Shown piece after piece: positions 37,425 to 46,000 of a DNA stretch of 64,000 nucleotides (the stretch's first letter is position 1; each line of letters begins with the position of its first letter). A program made the position numbers and the translations under genes. Below the pieces are notes generated by a model. It saw only the letters and a program-made list of their open reading frames with translations, was not told where the DNA came from and did not search any database. This stretch comes from an uncultured Clostridia bacterium (GTDB lineage Bacteria > Bacillota > Clostridia > Christensenellales > Aristaeellaceae): the NCBI GenBank assembly GCA_946414315.1, contig CAMKNZ010000002.1, positions 1-64,000 of the forward strand, in the 5' to 3' direction.

Positions 37425-38585
37425 TTATTTTTCAAGCATGATCACTGTACCCGCTTCAACAGACGGCGTCATCGCGTCGCCGACATAGGAAACGATCTGC
37501 AGCAGGGCTCTCCCGTCCTCTCCCAGGCTCCCGGCCGTCAGCCGGATCTTCCGTTCCTTTTCTCCCGGGGAGAGCAGGCCGCGGATCAGCCCGGTCTTTT
37601 CCCTGTCCGGCAGCCTCACCGCATGCTCAAAGTCCCATTTCCCGTTCCGTCCGGGCACCAGCTGGTATATGATCCTGACCCGCTCCCCGGCCCGGAACCG
37701 GATCGGCAGGATCACCGCGTCCCCGTCCCTTTCCGCTTCGCCGAAGCTCACGCCCTGGAGCCTGGCTCCGGTTTTCCGGTCCGCCGGGATCCGGAACAGT
37801 TTTTCTTCGCTTTCCTCCGGCCAGCAGCAGACCGTGCTGGCTCCGTGGATCCCCCGCAGCCGCTCCGCCAGTTCCTTCAGGCTGACCTCCCCGTTTCCGT
37901 CCGGGTCAATCTGTTTCGGATCGCTGGCCCGCAGCGCCCGGTCCATGGCGGCGGTAAAGTATCCTGTGCCGGTGTATTCGTCCGTTTCCGTGTTCCAGAA
38001 CCAGCTGTCCTCCTGCGCGCTGCTGGAGCACAGTACCAGGCAGCCGCTGCCTTCAAAGGGGTTCGGCCCGTCCCATCCTTCCCCGATCACCGCGCCGCTG
38101 TGGCACGCGTCCAGGATCAGGATCTTCCGGCCCGGGATCTTTTCCAGCGCATTCCGGAGCGCCTCTGGCGAAAGCTTTCCCTCTGTTTCTCCATCCGACA
38201 GCAGCAGGAACATCTCCTGTTCTTCCGCTTCCGTCTTCAGCACCCCGTGGTTGCTCAGATAGATCAGGGAAGTATCCGCCTGCTTCGCCTCCCGGAATGT
38301 GTCCGCTGCCAGCTGTCCGAATCCTTCCACGCTTCCCGGTCCGTTCACCTGCCGGGAGATTTCCGTACCCTCAGGAAGGAAATCAGCCAGCAGCGCCTCC
38401 ATCGTTTCCACGTTGTTGGCGCTTGCCGGCTCAGTTCCGGGCATCGATACAAACCGGTCGCATCCGATGAGCAGACACCGGGTCACCCCGTCCGCTGTGC
38501 GCTGTTTCATTCCGAATACGCCGTACAGAGCGAACAACAGAATAACCAGCGCGCAGCAGATCAGGCCGAATACTTTTTTCTTCAT
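37425..38585 (-). CDS. Membrane-anchored/secreted caspase family (C14-like) protein with EF-hand-like loop
   Basis: N-terminal TM; LIYLSNHGV and ILDACHSGAVIG dyad motifs; DPDGNGEVSLKE EF-hand loop. Confidence 0.85.
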   Translation of the reverse strand: MKKKVFGLICCALVILLFALYGVFGMKQRTADGVTRCLLIGCDRFVSMPGTEPASANNVETMEALLADFLPEGTEISRQVNGPGSVEGFGQLAADTFREAKQADTSLIYLSNHGVLKTEAEEQEMFLLLSDGETEGKLSPEALRNALEKIPGRKILILDACHSGAVIGEGWDGPNPFEGSGCLVLCSSSAQEDSWFWNTETDEYTGTGYFTAAMDRALRASDPKQIDPDGNGEVSLKELAERLRGIHGASTVCCWPEESEEKLFRIPADRKTGARLQGVSFGEAERDGDAVILPIRFRAGERVRIIYQLVPGRNGKWDFEHAVRLPDREKTGLIRGLLSPGEKERKIRLTAGSLGEDGRALLQIVSYVGDAMTPSVEAGTVIMLEK

Positions 38586-38593
38586 TCGTAAAT

Positions 38594-38620
38594 ATCATCC
38601 TGAGCGAAGTCGAAGGATCT
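38594..38620. repeat. TCATCC..GGATCT interspersed repeat
   Basis: atcatcctgagcgaagtcgaaggatct. Confidence 0.65.
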
Positions 38621-38622
38621 CC

Positions 38623-38812
38623 TCCCGAGGACTCTTTATTACCAGTTGCTTCAGGCCGACCGGCCGGGGGCTTCCACTGAGGACTATTGGGTTCCCGCCG
38701 GTGCTTAACGATAAACGAGCCGTAGGCGAAGTTTGAGTTTAGCATCCGCTGCGGGGTTCCGTTAGTGCGAACGTGTCCGAAGGGGAACCACCGGCGGTAG
38801 GGAGGCCGATTA
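38623..38812 (-). repeat. ~200-bp structured intergenic repeat, copy C
   Basis: cccgaggactcttta, ttcaggccgaccg and ggtagggaggccgatt shared with copy B; ggttccc/gggaacc and ggtgcttaac/gtttagcatcc stems. Confidence 0.6.
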
Positions 38813-40822
38813 ATACCCAAACAGAATCAATAAGGTTTTTTCTCCGCACTTGCCGTCAGGCGTCAGCCCGTTGGCGCTCTGGAAAGCCTTCACAGCGGCC
38901 ACCGTCGCGTCGTCATATTCGCCGGTGACCTCCTCCAGGTATCCCATCTGCACCAGGCAGTCCTGGATCTCAACCACCAGTTCGCCCTTCATGCCTTCGC
39001 TGGCTGTCTCATAATTCATGTTCGCGGCCGTCGCGGCGATGGCGTCACTGGAATACATCCGGCTCAGCGTCTTGGTCCCGGCCACGCCGTCCACCGGCGA
39101 AATGTTGTTCTGGATCTGGAAAGCCCGCACCGCGTCCGAAGTCGTCTGGCCGTACTTCCCGTCGATGGCGCCGTCGTAGTAGCCCAGCTCATACAGCGTA
39201 TACTGCAGGTTCTTCACGGCGCTGCCGTCGTCTCCCTGACGCAGGCTGCCGTAGGAGATGTTCGCCTTGCTGCCGTAGAGGGCGCGCTGGGTGGCGGGGC
39301 CGGCCTTGCCGTCCACCGTCAGGTTGTTCATCAGCTGGAAGGCCATCACGGCCACTTCCGTGCTCTCGCCGTAGCTGCCGTCCACACTGCCGCTGTAGAA
39401 GCCCAGGTCTTTCAGCCGCTTCTGCAGGGTCCGCACCTGGTCGCCCTTGCTGTTCCGCTCCAGGGTGATATAGCCCGTGGAGGAGATGTCCGAGGTATCC
39501 CGGCCGGAGCTGCTGTTGCTGCTGCCGTCGTCGATCTTTGCCGATGTGCCGGTGGACTTCCTGGCCGATCCGCTGTAGAGCTTGCTCTGGGTGGCGGTGC
39601 CGGCCTTGCCGTCCGCGGTCAGGTTGTTGTTCTTCTGGAAGGCGATTACCGCCGCCTCCGTCGCCGCGCCGAACTTCCCGTCCACGCTGCCGCTCAGGTA
39701 GCCCAGGTCCTTCAGCTTCTGCTGGAGCTTCCGTACCTCGGCGCCTTCGCTGCCGTATTCCAGGGTTTCCGGGTTGGTGCTGGCAGTATTGGAGCCCCGC
39801 GCCGCACCCGAGGAATACAGTGCCCGCAGGGTGTCCGGACCGGCAATGCCGTCCTCCCACAGGCCGCTGGTCTTCTTCTGGAAGGCGCTGACCGCCGCAG
39901 CGGTCCGCTCGTCATAGGTGCCTGTCACCCCGCCGTTCAGCCAGCCCAGCTCGACCAGGCGCCGCTGCAGCGTCTCCACCTTCTTGCCCTTGCTACCGAT
40001 GTCCAGGTAGTAGTCCTTCTCCAGGTTCGGCGTCGCCGTGGGTCTGGCGGTGGGTTTGTTTGTCGGTTTATTGGTGGCTTTTCCGGTGGCCTTCGGCGCC
40101 GCCGTGGCGTGGGCCTCTTTATAGCTCACCGCAGTTTTCGCGTTCATCTTCGCCAGGGTCTTTTCCCCGACCTTGCCATCCGCGGTCAGGCCGTTGGCCT
40201 TCTGGAACTCCTTCACGGCGCTTTCCGTCGCCGGGCCGAAGTCGCCGTCCGCGCTGCCCTTGTAATAGCCCAGTTCCTTCAGCCGCCGCTGTACAGCGCG
40301 CACCGCGTCGCTGCCGGTAAATCCGCGCTGCAGGCTCTTGGGTGTGGGTGTGGGTGTCACCGGCGCCGGGGTGGGCGTCGGGGTCTCCGGCTCGTTCGTG
40401 ATCACCGCAATGGTGTTCTGGGTTCCGTCCGGATTCGTGGGCTGGATCTCGCCGTCGCTGGGGATCGGCGTGTTGAAATAGATCATCTGGCCCGGTTGCG
40501 GGGTGGGCGTGGGCGTATCCGTGGGCTGGCTGCCCCAGTTGTCCCAGCCGTTCCCGCCGCTTTCCGGCGGCGTCGGGGTGGGCGTGTTCTGGGTGGTATT
40601 GCCGTAGTCCGGCCCGTAGATGTTCTGGGTCTCCACCACGATCGTGTCCGGCGTCACCGCCACCGTCGCCGTCGGCGGCATCGTGTCAAACAGCGCGGCT
40701 GTCTGTCCGCCGCCGTTCGGCAGGCCGTTATTCACTTCGTCCGGCGGCTGGTAGCAGCCCGTCAGAAGCAGGCACAGCGCCAGCGCTCCCGCCAGGGCGA
40801 GGATCTTCAGTGTTTTCTTCAT
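38810..40822 (-). CDS. Lipoprotein with six PG_binding_1 repeats
   Basis: Lipobox ALCLLLTGC; six repeats of the RxGxxGxxVxxLQxxLxxLGYxxGxxDGxxGxxTxxAVxxFQ type. Confidence 0.85.
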   Translation of the reverse strand: MKKTLKILALAGALALCLLLTGCYQPPDEVNNGLPNGGGQTAALFDTMPPTATVAVTPDTIVVETQNIYGPDYGNTTQNTPTPTPPESGGNGWDNWGSQPTDTPTPTPQPGQMIYFNTPIPSDGEIQPTNPDGTQNTIAVITNEPETPTPTPAPVTPTPTPKSLQRGFTGSDAVRAVQRRLKELGYYKGSADGDFGPATESAVKEFQKANGLTADGKVGEKTLAKMNAKTAVSYKEAHATAAPKATGKATNKPTNKPTARPTATPNLEKDYYLDIGSKGKKVETLQRRLVELGWLNGGVTGTYDERTAAAVSAFQKKTSGLWEDGIAGPDTLRALYSSGAARGSNTASTNPETLEYGSEGAEVRKLQQKLKDLGYLSGSVDGKFGAATEAAVIAFQKNNNLTADGKAGTATQSKLYSGSARKSTGTSAKIDDGSSNSSSGRDTSDISSTGYITLERNSKGDQVRTLQKRLKDLGFYSGSVDGSYGESTEVAVMAFQLMNNLTVDGKAGPATQRALYGSKANISYGSLRQGDDGSAVKNLQYTLYELGYYDGAIDGKYGQTTSDAVRAFQIQNNISPVDGVAGTKTLSRMYSSDAIAATAANMNYETASEGMKGELVVEIQDCLVQMGYLEEVTGEYDDATVAAVKAFQSANGLTPDGKCGEKTLLILFGY

Positions 40823-41292
40823 TCTTCACCCTCCTTTGAAGGGAAAAGTTCGGTAAAGGTCTCATAGTGGTCCCCGGTGAACCAGTAATGTCCGTCGTTC
40901 GAATAAATGAGCCTGTATCCATTTCTGGGACCGCCCTGATAATAGCAGTCCGCTTCGTAATACTTCCGGCCCTTGACCACCGGCAGCTGTTCTTCATAAT
41001 TCCCGAAATAGTCGCAGACGCATATTCCTTCTCCCAGATCGCTCACAAGCCGATATGTCGATTTCCAACCTCTCGCCTTCGCTTCTTTTTTCGTGATAAA
41101 GTTCTCCGGAAGTTCCCCGTGCTCTTCGATATATTCCGCCAGTTTCTGCGCCGCCTCCATCGCCAGGGATTCTTCCGTCACTTCCGGCTTGTCTTCTTTC
41201 TTCCCGGACGCGCTGGCACCGCAAGCGCTCAGCAGCAGAATGGCTGCCAATAATATGACGATTACGGCAATAAACTTATTTCGTCTGATCAT
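40819..41292 (-). CDS. Small secreted lipoprotein, ribonuclease-like (barnase/guanyl-RNase fold suspected)
   Basis: Lipobox ILLLSAC; ENFITKKEAKARGWKS...GRKYYEADCYYQGGPRNGYRLIYSNDGHYWFTGDHYETFTEL. The FITKKEAxxxGW..GxxYxEADxxYxxGxRxxxRxxYSxDGxxYxTxDHYxxF pattern resembles barnase-family ribonucleases. Confidence 0.75.
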   Translation of the reverse strand: MIRRNKFIAVIVILLAAILLLSACGASASGKKEDKPEVTEESLAMEAAQKLAEYIEEHGELPENFITKKEAKARGWKSTYRLVSDLGEGICVCDYFGNYEEQLPVVKGRKYYEADCYYQGGPRNGYRLIYSNDGHYWFTGDHYETFTELFPSKEGEE

Positions 41293-41309
41293 TTGAGATC
41301 CTTTCTCCC

Positions 41310-41541
41310 GAGGACTCTTTACAACTAGTCATTTCAGGCCGACCGCTTGTACTCTTACTCGTTTAAGCGAAGCGCGGCCGGGATTTCCGATTTGGGCGAC
41401 ATCCGCAGTGCGGGTTCTTAGCGATTGACGAGCTTTTGCGAAGTCAGAGCTTAGAACCCCTACACGAGGACACAAGCGAGAGCGGTCCCCAAATCGGGAT
41501 ACCGTGACAGCGAGCGTCTCAACTTGGGTAGGGAGGCCGAT
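41310..41541 (-). repeat. ~200-bp structured intergenic repeat, copy B
   Basis: ccgatttggg/cccaaatcgg outer and gggttcttagc/gcttagaaccc inner stems; shares blocks with copies A and C. Confidence 0.7.
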
Positions 41542-41545
41542 TCTA

Positions 41546-42028
41546 CTATTTATGGTATCTTTCTCCTGCATTAATCTTCTCGGCTCTGTATAGTTGCTCT
41601 AACAACATAACGCGGGCCAGCTGGTGCGGAAACGTCATCGGGCTCATGGAGAGCTCCTCGTCCGCCCGTTCCAGCACATTCTTCCCCAGCCCCAGGCTCC
41701 CGCCGATCACAAACACAGTACGGCTGACGCCCGCAACCTTCATCTCTTCCAGATGCTTCGCCAGCTCCTCCGACGACCTGCGCTTCCCGCCGATCGTCAT
41801 CGCGATCACCCGGTCTCCGGGACGGATCTTGCTGAGGATCGCTTCGCCTTCCTTTGTTTTGATCTGCTCCTCCAGCGCCTCGCTGGATCCGCCTGCCGGT
41901 TCCGGCAGGTCCGGAATCTCCGCCTCTTCATATTTCCCGTACCGGCTCAGGCGCTTCAGGTATTCATCCGCCATCTGCCGGTACGCTTTTTCCTTCATTT
42001 TCCCCACGCAGAGGATCAGCGCGCTCAT
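41546..42028 (-). CDS. rlmH: 23S rRNA (pseudouridine1915-N3)-methyltransferase RlmH
   Basis: EYLKRLSRYGKYEEAEIPD; TIGGKRRSSEELAKHLEE; FVIGGSLGLGKNVLERADEELSMSPMTFPHQLARVMLLEQLYRAEKINAGERYHK. Confidence 0.96.
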   Translation of the reverse strand: MSALILCVGKMKEKAYRQMADEYLKRLSRYGKYEEAEIPDLPEPAGGSSEALEEQIKTKEGEAILSKIRPGDRVIAMTIGGKRRSSEELAKHLEEMKVAGVSRTVFVIGGSLGLGKNVLERADEELSMSPMTFPHQLARVMLLEQLYRAEKINAGERYHK

Positions 42029-43119
42029 CGCCGCTCCACCCTCGGCAGGCTCTCCCGCTCGATCAGGTTCCAGGCCATGTTGACGCTGCGCTCCCGCTCG
42101 CCGGAGATCATCCGCAGCAGCTTTTCCGCCACCAGCGATCCGAAGGCTTCCTTCGGATGCCCCAGGGTGGTCAGCTTCGGGTTGCTCAGCTCCGCGTAAA
42201 TCGCGTTGTCAAATCCGATAAAGCCCATCTCCTCCGGCAGCTTCATGCCGTCCTGCTGCAGGATGTTCATCAGGGAGGAGGCGAAAGCGTCGTTGTAGCA
42301 GGTCACGCAGTCCGCTTCACGCCGCTTCAGCCGTTCCACAAAAGCCCGGCCTTCCGGCGTGCTCTGCCAGTTCATCCGCTCTTCCGTGCTGAACAGCAGC
42401 AGCCGGTCGTCCGGAATGGAAATGCCGCCGGCCCGCATCTCGTCCAGGAAGCCCTTCAGGCGTTCCTTGCCCTGCAGGTCGTCTACCTTGAACATGCCGC
42501 CCGGCCGCCGGTATCCCCGGCTCAGCACCTCCCGCGCCGCGATACGTCCTCCGCCGTAGTCATCCATGACCACGTGGGGCATGTTCATCATGCCGGGATA
42601 ATAGCTGTTCATAAACAGCACCGGGATATTCCGCTCCGCGAGCCGCCGGTACAGGTCCTCGTTCTCGTTTTCCCGCGCGGTCCGGGTGCCTTCCACAATC
42701 AGGCCGTCCACCTGCCCGTCCAGCATCCGCTCCAGAATGCTCCGCTCGGTCTTCACGTTGTTGTACGTGGCGCTCAGGGTCATCACCACGCCGTTGTCGC
42801 TCAGGACGCTCTCGATCCCGCTGACGATGTTGGGAAAGATATAGTCCGTGATATATGTCGTAATAACGCCCACATGCAGCGTACCCTGCATCCGCCGTCT
42901 CGGCCCGTGGCGCACATAGGTGCCGCTGCCCCGCCGCCGGTCCACAAGGCCGTCGTCCTCCAGCAGTGCAATCGCCTGGCGTACCGTCTGCCGGGATACG
43001 TTGAAGCGCATCCGCAGTTCTTCTTCTGTCATCAGGGTCTGTCCGTCACGGAATTTACCCTCCGCGATCTCCTTGCGCAGGATATCCGCAACCTGCAGAT
43101 ATTTGGGCTGTTCGGCCAC
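42025..43119 (-). CDS. GntR-HTH/LacI-sensor transcriptional regulator (AraR-like)
   Basis: PKYLQVADILRKEIAEGKFRDGQTLMTEEELRMRFNVSRQTVRQAIALLEDDGLVDRRRGSGTYV plus periplasmic-binding-like sensor domain; GTG start at 43119. Confidence 0.9.
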   Translation of the reverse strand: MAEQPKYLQVADILRKEIAEGKFRDGQTLMTEEELRMRFNVSRQTVRQAIALLEDDGLVDRRRGSGTYVRHGPRRRMQGTLHVGVITTYITDYIFPNIVSGIESVLSDNGVVMTLSATYNNVKTERSILERMLDGQVDGLIVEGTRTARENENEDLYRRLAERNIPVLFMNSYYPGMMNMPHVVMDDYGGGRIAAREVLSRGYRRPGGMFKVDDLQGKERLKGFLDEMRAGGISIPDDRLLLFSTEERMNWQSTPEGRAFVERLKRREADCVTCYNDAFASSLMNILQQDGMKLPEEMGFIGFDNAIYAELSNPKLTTLGHPKEAFGSLVAEKLLRMISGERERSVNMAWNLIERESLPRVERR

Positions 43120-43209
43120 AGTAAACACATCCTTCCATGTTGTTCCTACGATACCATACAAATAATATCATAGATATCCTCCTGTTGCAAGATATGTACG
43201 GACAAAAAA

Positions 43210-43279
43210 CGTGGAACCGGGGGACGGTCTTTGTAGTTACACTTCAGTGGAACGAAAGGACCGTCCCCTCCGTTCCACG
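43210..43279. repeat. Palindromic MITE/REP-like element
   Basis: cgtggaaccgggggacggtcttt...aaaggaccgtcccctccgttccacg inverted repeat. Confidence 0.7.
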
Positions 43280-43299
43280 ATGGTCCGGAGGGAATATTA

Positions 43300-44019
43300 T
43301 TATTTCATAAATTCATACAGGCCGATCGCCGCCGCAATGCCCAGGTTCAGCGAATCCACCTTGTCGTTGCTCTCGATCCGCACCGCCTGCCCCATCCGGG
43401 CAAATTCCGCCGGCAGCCCGTGTCCTTCGTTTCCGAACACCAGCGTCCAGGCCTCCGGTTTGTCCTTCACCGCTTCCCGCAGCGGTACGCTGGCGTCCAG
43501 CATGAACGGATACAGTTTCCGCTCCGGAAACTGCTCCCGGTATTCCTCAAACCGGTCATACACCCGGATCCTCAGCCGGAACATGGCGCCCATGCTGGCC
43601 CGCACCGTCTTCGGGTCGAACACGTCCGCGCAGGGCCTCACCAGCGCCACATCCTCGATGCCCAGCCCCAGCGCCGTCCGCAGAATCGTCCCGACGTTCC
43701 CGAAGTCGCCCGGATTGTGCAGCACAATGTGCGAAGCGTCTTCCTTCAGTTCGTCCTCAAACTTCTCAAACACCGCCGCGGCATAGCAGTTCTCTTTTCC
43801 GCTGATCCTTGAGAGTGCCTTGTCCGCTTCCTCGATCCGGATCCGGTAATTTTCCGCCAGGGCGCAGAGCTTCTCTGTGCCTTCCCGGCCCGCTGCGGAA
43901 GAATGCACCAGAAGGCGCCGGACCTTTTCCGGCCGGTAGGTCAGGCATTCCATGCTGGGGAAGATCCCCGGCGCGTAGCTGTAATCCAGCCCGCTCTTAT
44001 AGCTTTCCAGGCTCGGCAT
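43300..44019 (-). CDS. TrmH/SpoU family RNA methyltransferase
   Basis: IVLHNPGDFGNVGTILRTALGLGIEDVALVRPCADVFDPKTVRASMGAMFRL; LVFGNEGHGLPAEF; NLGIAAAIGLYEFMK. Confidence 0.9.
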   Translation of the reverse strand: MPSLESYKSGLDYSYAPGIFPSMECLTYRPEKVRRLLVHSSAAGREGTEKLCALAENYRIRIEEADKALSRISGKENCYAAAVFEKFEDELKEDASHIVLHNPGDFGNVGTILRTALGLGIEDVALVRPCADVFDPKTVRASMGAMFRLRIRVYDRFEEYREQFPERKLYPFMLDASVPLREAVKDKPEAWTLVFGNEGHGLPAEFARMGQAVRIESNDKVDSLNLGIAAAIGLYEFMK

Positions 44020-44040
44020 CCCTTACATCCTTTCTTTATT

Positions 44041-44103
44041 GTCATCCCGGGCGAATTCGAGGAATCTCCCCTCGTTATCATCCCGACCGAAGCGGAGGGA
44101 TCT
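44041..44103. repeat. Two tandem TCATCC..GGATCT-type interspersed repeats
   Basis: gtcatcccgggcgaattcgaggaatct and tcatcccgaccgaagcggagggatctt. Confidence 0.6.
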
Positions 44104-44122
44104 TCGCACGGTTCATGCCTCC

Positions 44123-44174
44123 CATGTTACAGCCGTCAAAGTTCTGAAAGAACTTTGGTAACGACGATCACAGA
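44123..44174. repeat. Copy of the 54-bp repeat with hairpin H3
   Basis: catgttacagccgtcaaagttctgaaagaactttggtaacgacgatcacagaat. Confidence 0.7.
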
Positions 44175-44698
44175 ATTTCGTCTATCGCTACCCAGATCTC
44201 TCTCTTCTGGTTGTCAAACACAAAGGCCACCTTGGCCCGCTCTTTCCGGTAGTCGATCTCCATAACCCTGCCTTCGCATCCGCTGAACAGCGGATCCTCC
44301 AGCTTCACTTCGTCCCCGACCTTGCAGGCCTTCATCCCGCCGACGGTCCCGTCCTTCTCCAGCAGCTTCATGGCGAAGTCCAGGTCCGCCCCGGCCAGTT
44401 CATATCCCGTTTCCGTCTTTCCGACCCGCCGGATCACGCCGTCAATCCCGAAGAAGAACCGGTAGTCCGACAGCTTTTCCTCGCTGTAGATAAACACATA
44501 TCCCGGCAGCAGGTCGAACTGCTTCTTCACGTTCTCTCCCTGCTTTCGCTGTTTCCGGATAATCTGCGGAGAAAAAGCCCTTTCCGCTCCGCGGATCTCC
44601 ATCAGCTTCGCGATAACCTTGCACCGCTGCGTCAGGCAGAACAAACAGTATGCGTAAATGGCTCTCCCTCCTTTCTGTTTCCGTTTCTTTCCAGCCAT
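44168..44698 (-). CDS. NusG-family antitermination factor paralogue (LoaP/UpxY-like)
   Basis: IYAYCLFCLTQRCKVIAKLM; KQFDLLPGYVFIYSEEKLS; KOW-like CKVGDEVKLEDPLFSGCEGRVMEIDYRKERAKVAF. Confidence 0.8.
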   Translation of the reverse strand: MAGKKRKQKGGRAIYAYCLFCLTQRCKVIAKLMEIRGAERAFSPQIIRKQRKQGENVKKQFDLLPGYVFIYSEEKLSDYRFFFGIDGVIRRVGKTETGYELAGADLDFAMKLLEKDGTVGGMKACKVGDEVKLEDPLFSGCEGRVMEIDYRKERAKVAFVFDNQKREIWVAIDEIL

Positions 44699-44790
44699 GA
44701 GATTATCTCATATTTTTAAGGGTCGGGCAAGGTTAATTGGAACCAAATTGAGTTGAACCGCGAAGTGTGCCGCGCGGCCGAATGGGCATA

Positions 44791-44818
44791 AAAAAGGCAG
44801 AGGTTTGAAATACCTCCG
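44791..44818 (-). terminator. Rho-independent terminator after rfbB
   Basis: Minus strand GGCGGAGGT-ATTTCAA-ACCTCTGCC then TTTTTT. Confidence 0.85.
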
Positions 44819-44883
44819 CCCTGTTTGACCGTTATTGCTGAAATATTGAAACATGCAGCCTTCTGTAATTCTGAATTAAAACT

Positions 44884-45903
44884 TTACCTGTTACCATACA
44901 TCTTCTCATAATAATGCTGATATTCGCCCGAGACGATTTCTTCCCACCAGTCCCGGTTCTCCAGGTACCATTGGATGGTCTTCTTAATGCCGTCAGCGAA
45001 CTTCGTCTCCGGCAGCCAGCCCAGCTCGTTATGAATCTTCGTCGGGTCGATGGCGTAGCGTAGGTCATGGCCCTTCCGGTCGGTCACGTAGGTGACCAGG
45101 TCCTCGCTCTTACCCAGTTCCTTAATGATCAGCTTCACAATGTCGATGTTCGCCATCTCGTTGTGTCCGCCGACGTTGTAGACCTCGCCGATCCGTCCCT
45201 TCCGGACGATCAGGTCAATAGCCTTGCAGTGGTCTTCCACATACAGCCAGTCCCGCACGTTCTTTCCCTCGCCGTATACCGGCAGGGGCTTGTCGTTCAG
45301 GCAGTTGGCGATCATCAGGGGAATCAGCTTCTCCGGAAAGTGATAGGGCCCGTAGTTGTTGCTGCACCGGGAGATCGTTACCGGCAGCCCATAGGTCCGG
45401 TAATAGGCCATCACCAGCAGGTCCGCGCCCGCCTTGGAGGAGGAGTACGGAGAAGAGGTATGGATCGGCGTTTCCTCCGTGAAGAACAGGTCCGGCCGGT
45501 CCAGGGGCAGGTCGCCGTAGACTTCGTCCGTGGAAACCTGGTGGTACCGGATATTCCCGAATTTCCGGGCCGCGTCCATCATGGTCGCGGTACCGATGAT
45601 GTTCGTCTGCAGGAAGATACCGGGATCTTCGATACTCCGGTCCACATGGCTCTCCGCTGCGAAGTTGATCACCGCGTCCGGTTTCTCTTCCTCAAACAGC
45701 TGGAAGATCCCGTCCCGGTCGCAGATGTCCAGTTTGCAGAACCGGAAATTCGGATTGTCCATTACCGGCTTCAGGGTGGACAGGTTGCCCGCGTAGGTCA
45801 GCTTGTCCACGCAGACCACCCGGTCTTCCGGATGCTCTTTCAGGTGATAATGAATAAAATTCCCGCCGATAAACCCGGCGCCGCCGGTTACGATGATCGT
45901 CAT
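44884..45903 (-). CDS. rfbB: dTDP-glucose 4,6-dehydratase
   Basis: MTIIVTGGAGFIGGNFIHYHLKEHPEDRVVCVDKLTYAGNLSTL; YHQVSTDEVYGDLP; YSSSKAGADLLVMAYYRTYGLPVTISRCSNNYGPY. Start trimmed to 45903. Confidence 0.97.
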   Translation of the reverse strand: MTIIVTGGAGFIGGNFIHYHLKEHPEDRVVCVDKLTYAGNLSTLKPVMDNPNFRFCKLDICDRDGIFQLFEEEKPDAVINFAAESHVDRSIEDPGIFLQTNIIGTATMMDAARKFGNIRYHQVSTDEVYGDLPLDRPDLFFTEETPIHTSSPYSSSKAGADLLVMAYYRTYGLPVTISRCSNNYGPYHFPEKLIPLMIANCLNDKPLPVYGEGKNVRDWLYVEDHCKAIDLIVRKGRIGEVYNVGGHNEMANIDIVKLIIKELGKSEDLVTYVTDRKGHDLRYAIDPTKIHNELGWLPETKFADGIKKTIQWYLENRDWWEEIVSGEYQHYYEKMYGNR

Positions 45904-45932
45904 TTGTTTATACCTCCCAACCCGTTTCTTCC

Positions 45933-45991
45933 TGTCATTCCGACCGAAGTGGAGGAATCTCACTTCCATTCCGAGCGCGATCGAGGAATCT
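45933..45991. repeat. Two TCATTCC..GGAATCT-type interspersed repeats
   Basis: tgtcattccgaccgaagtggaggaatct and ccattccgagcgcgatcgaggaatctt. Confidence 0.55.
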
Positions 45992-46000
45992 TCGATTGTT

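Noticed and set aside
41329-41571. 80-aa ORF (..VETLAVTVSRFGDRSRLCPRVGVLSS..), and similar 10634..10840 and 38431..38820
   Set aside because: These translate the dispersed structured repeat elements; the shared peptide reflects the repeat DNA rather than a protein family.
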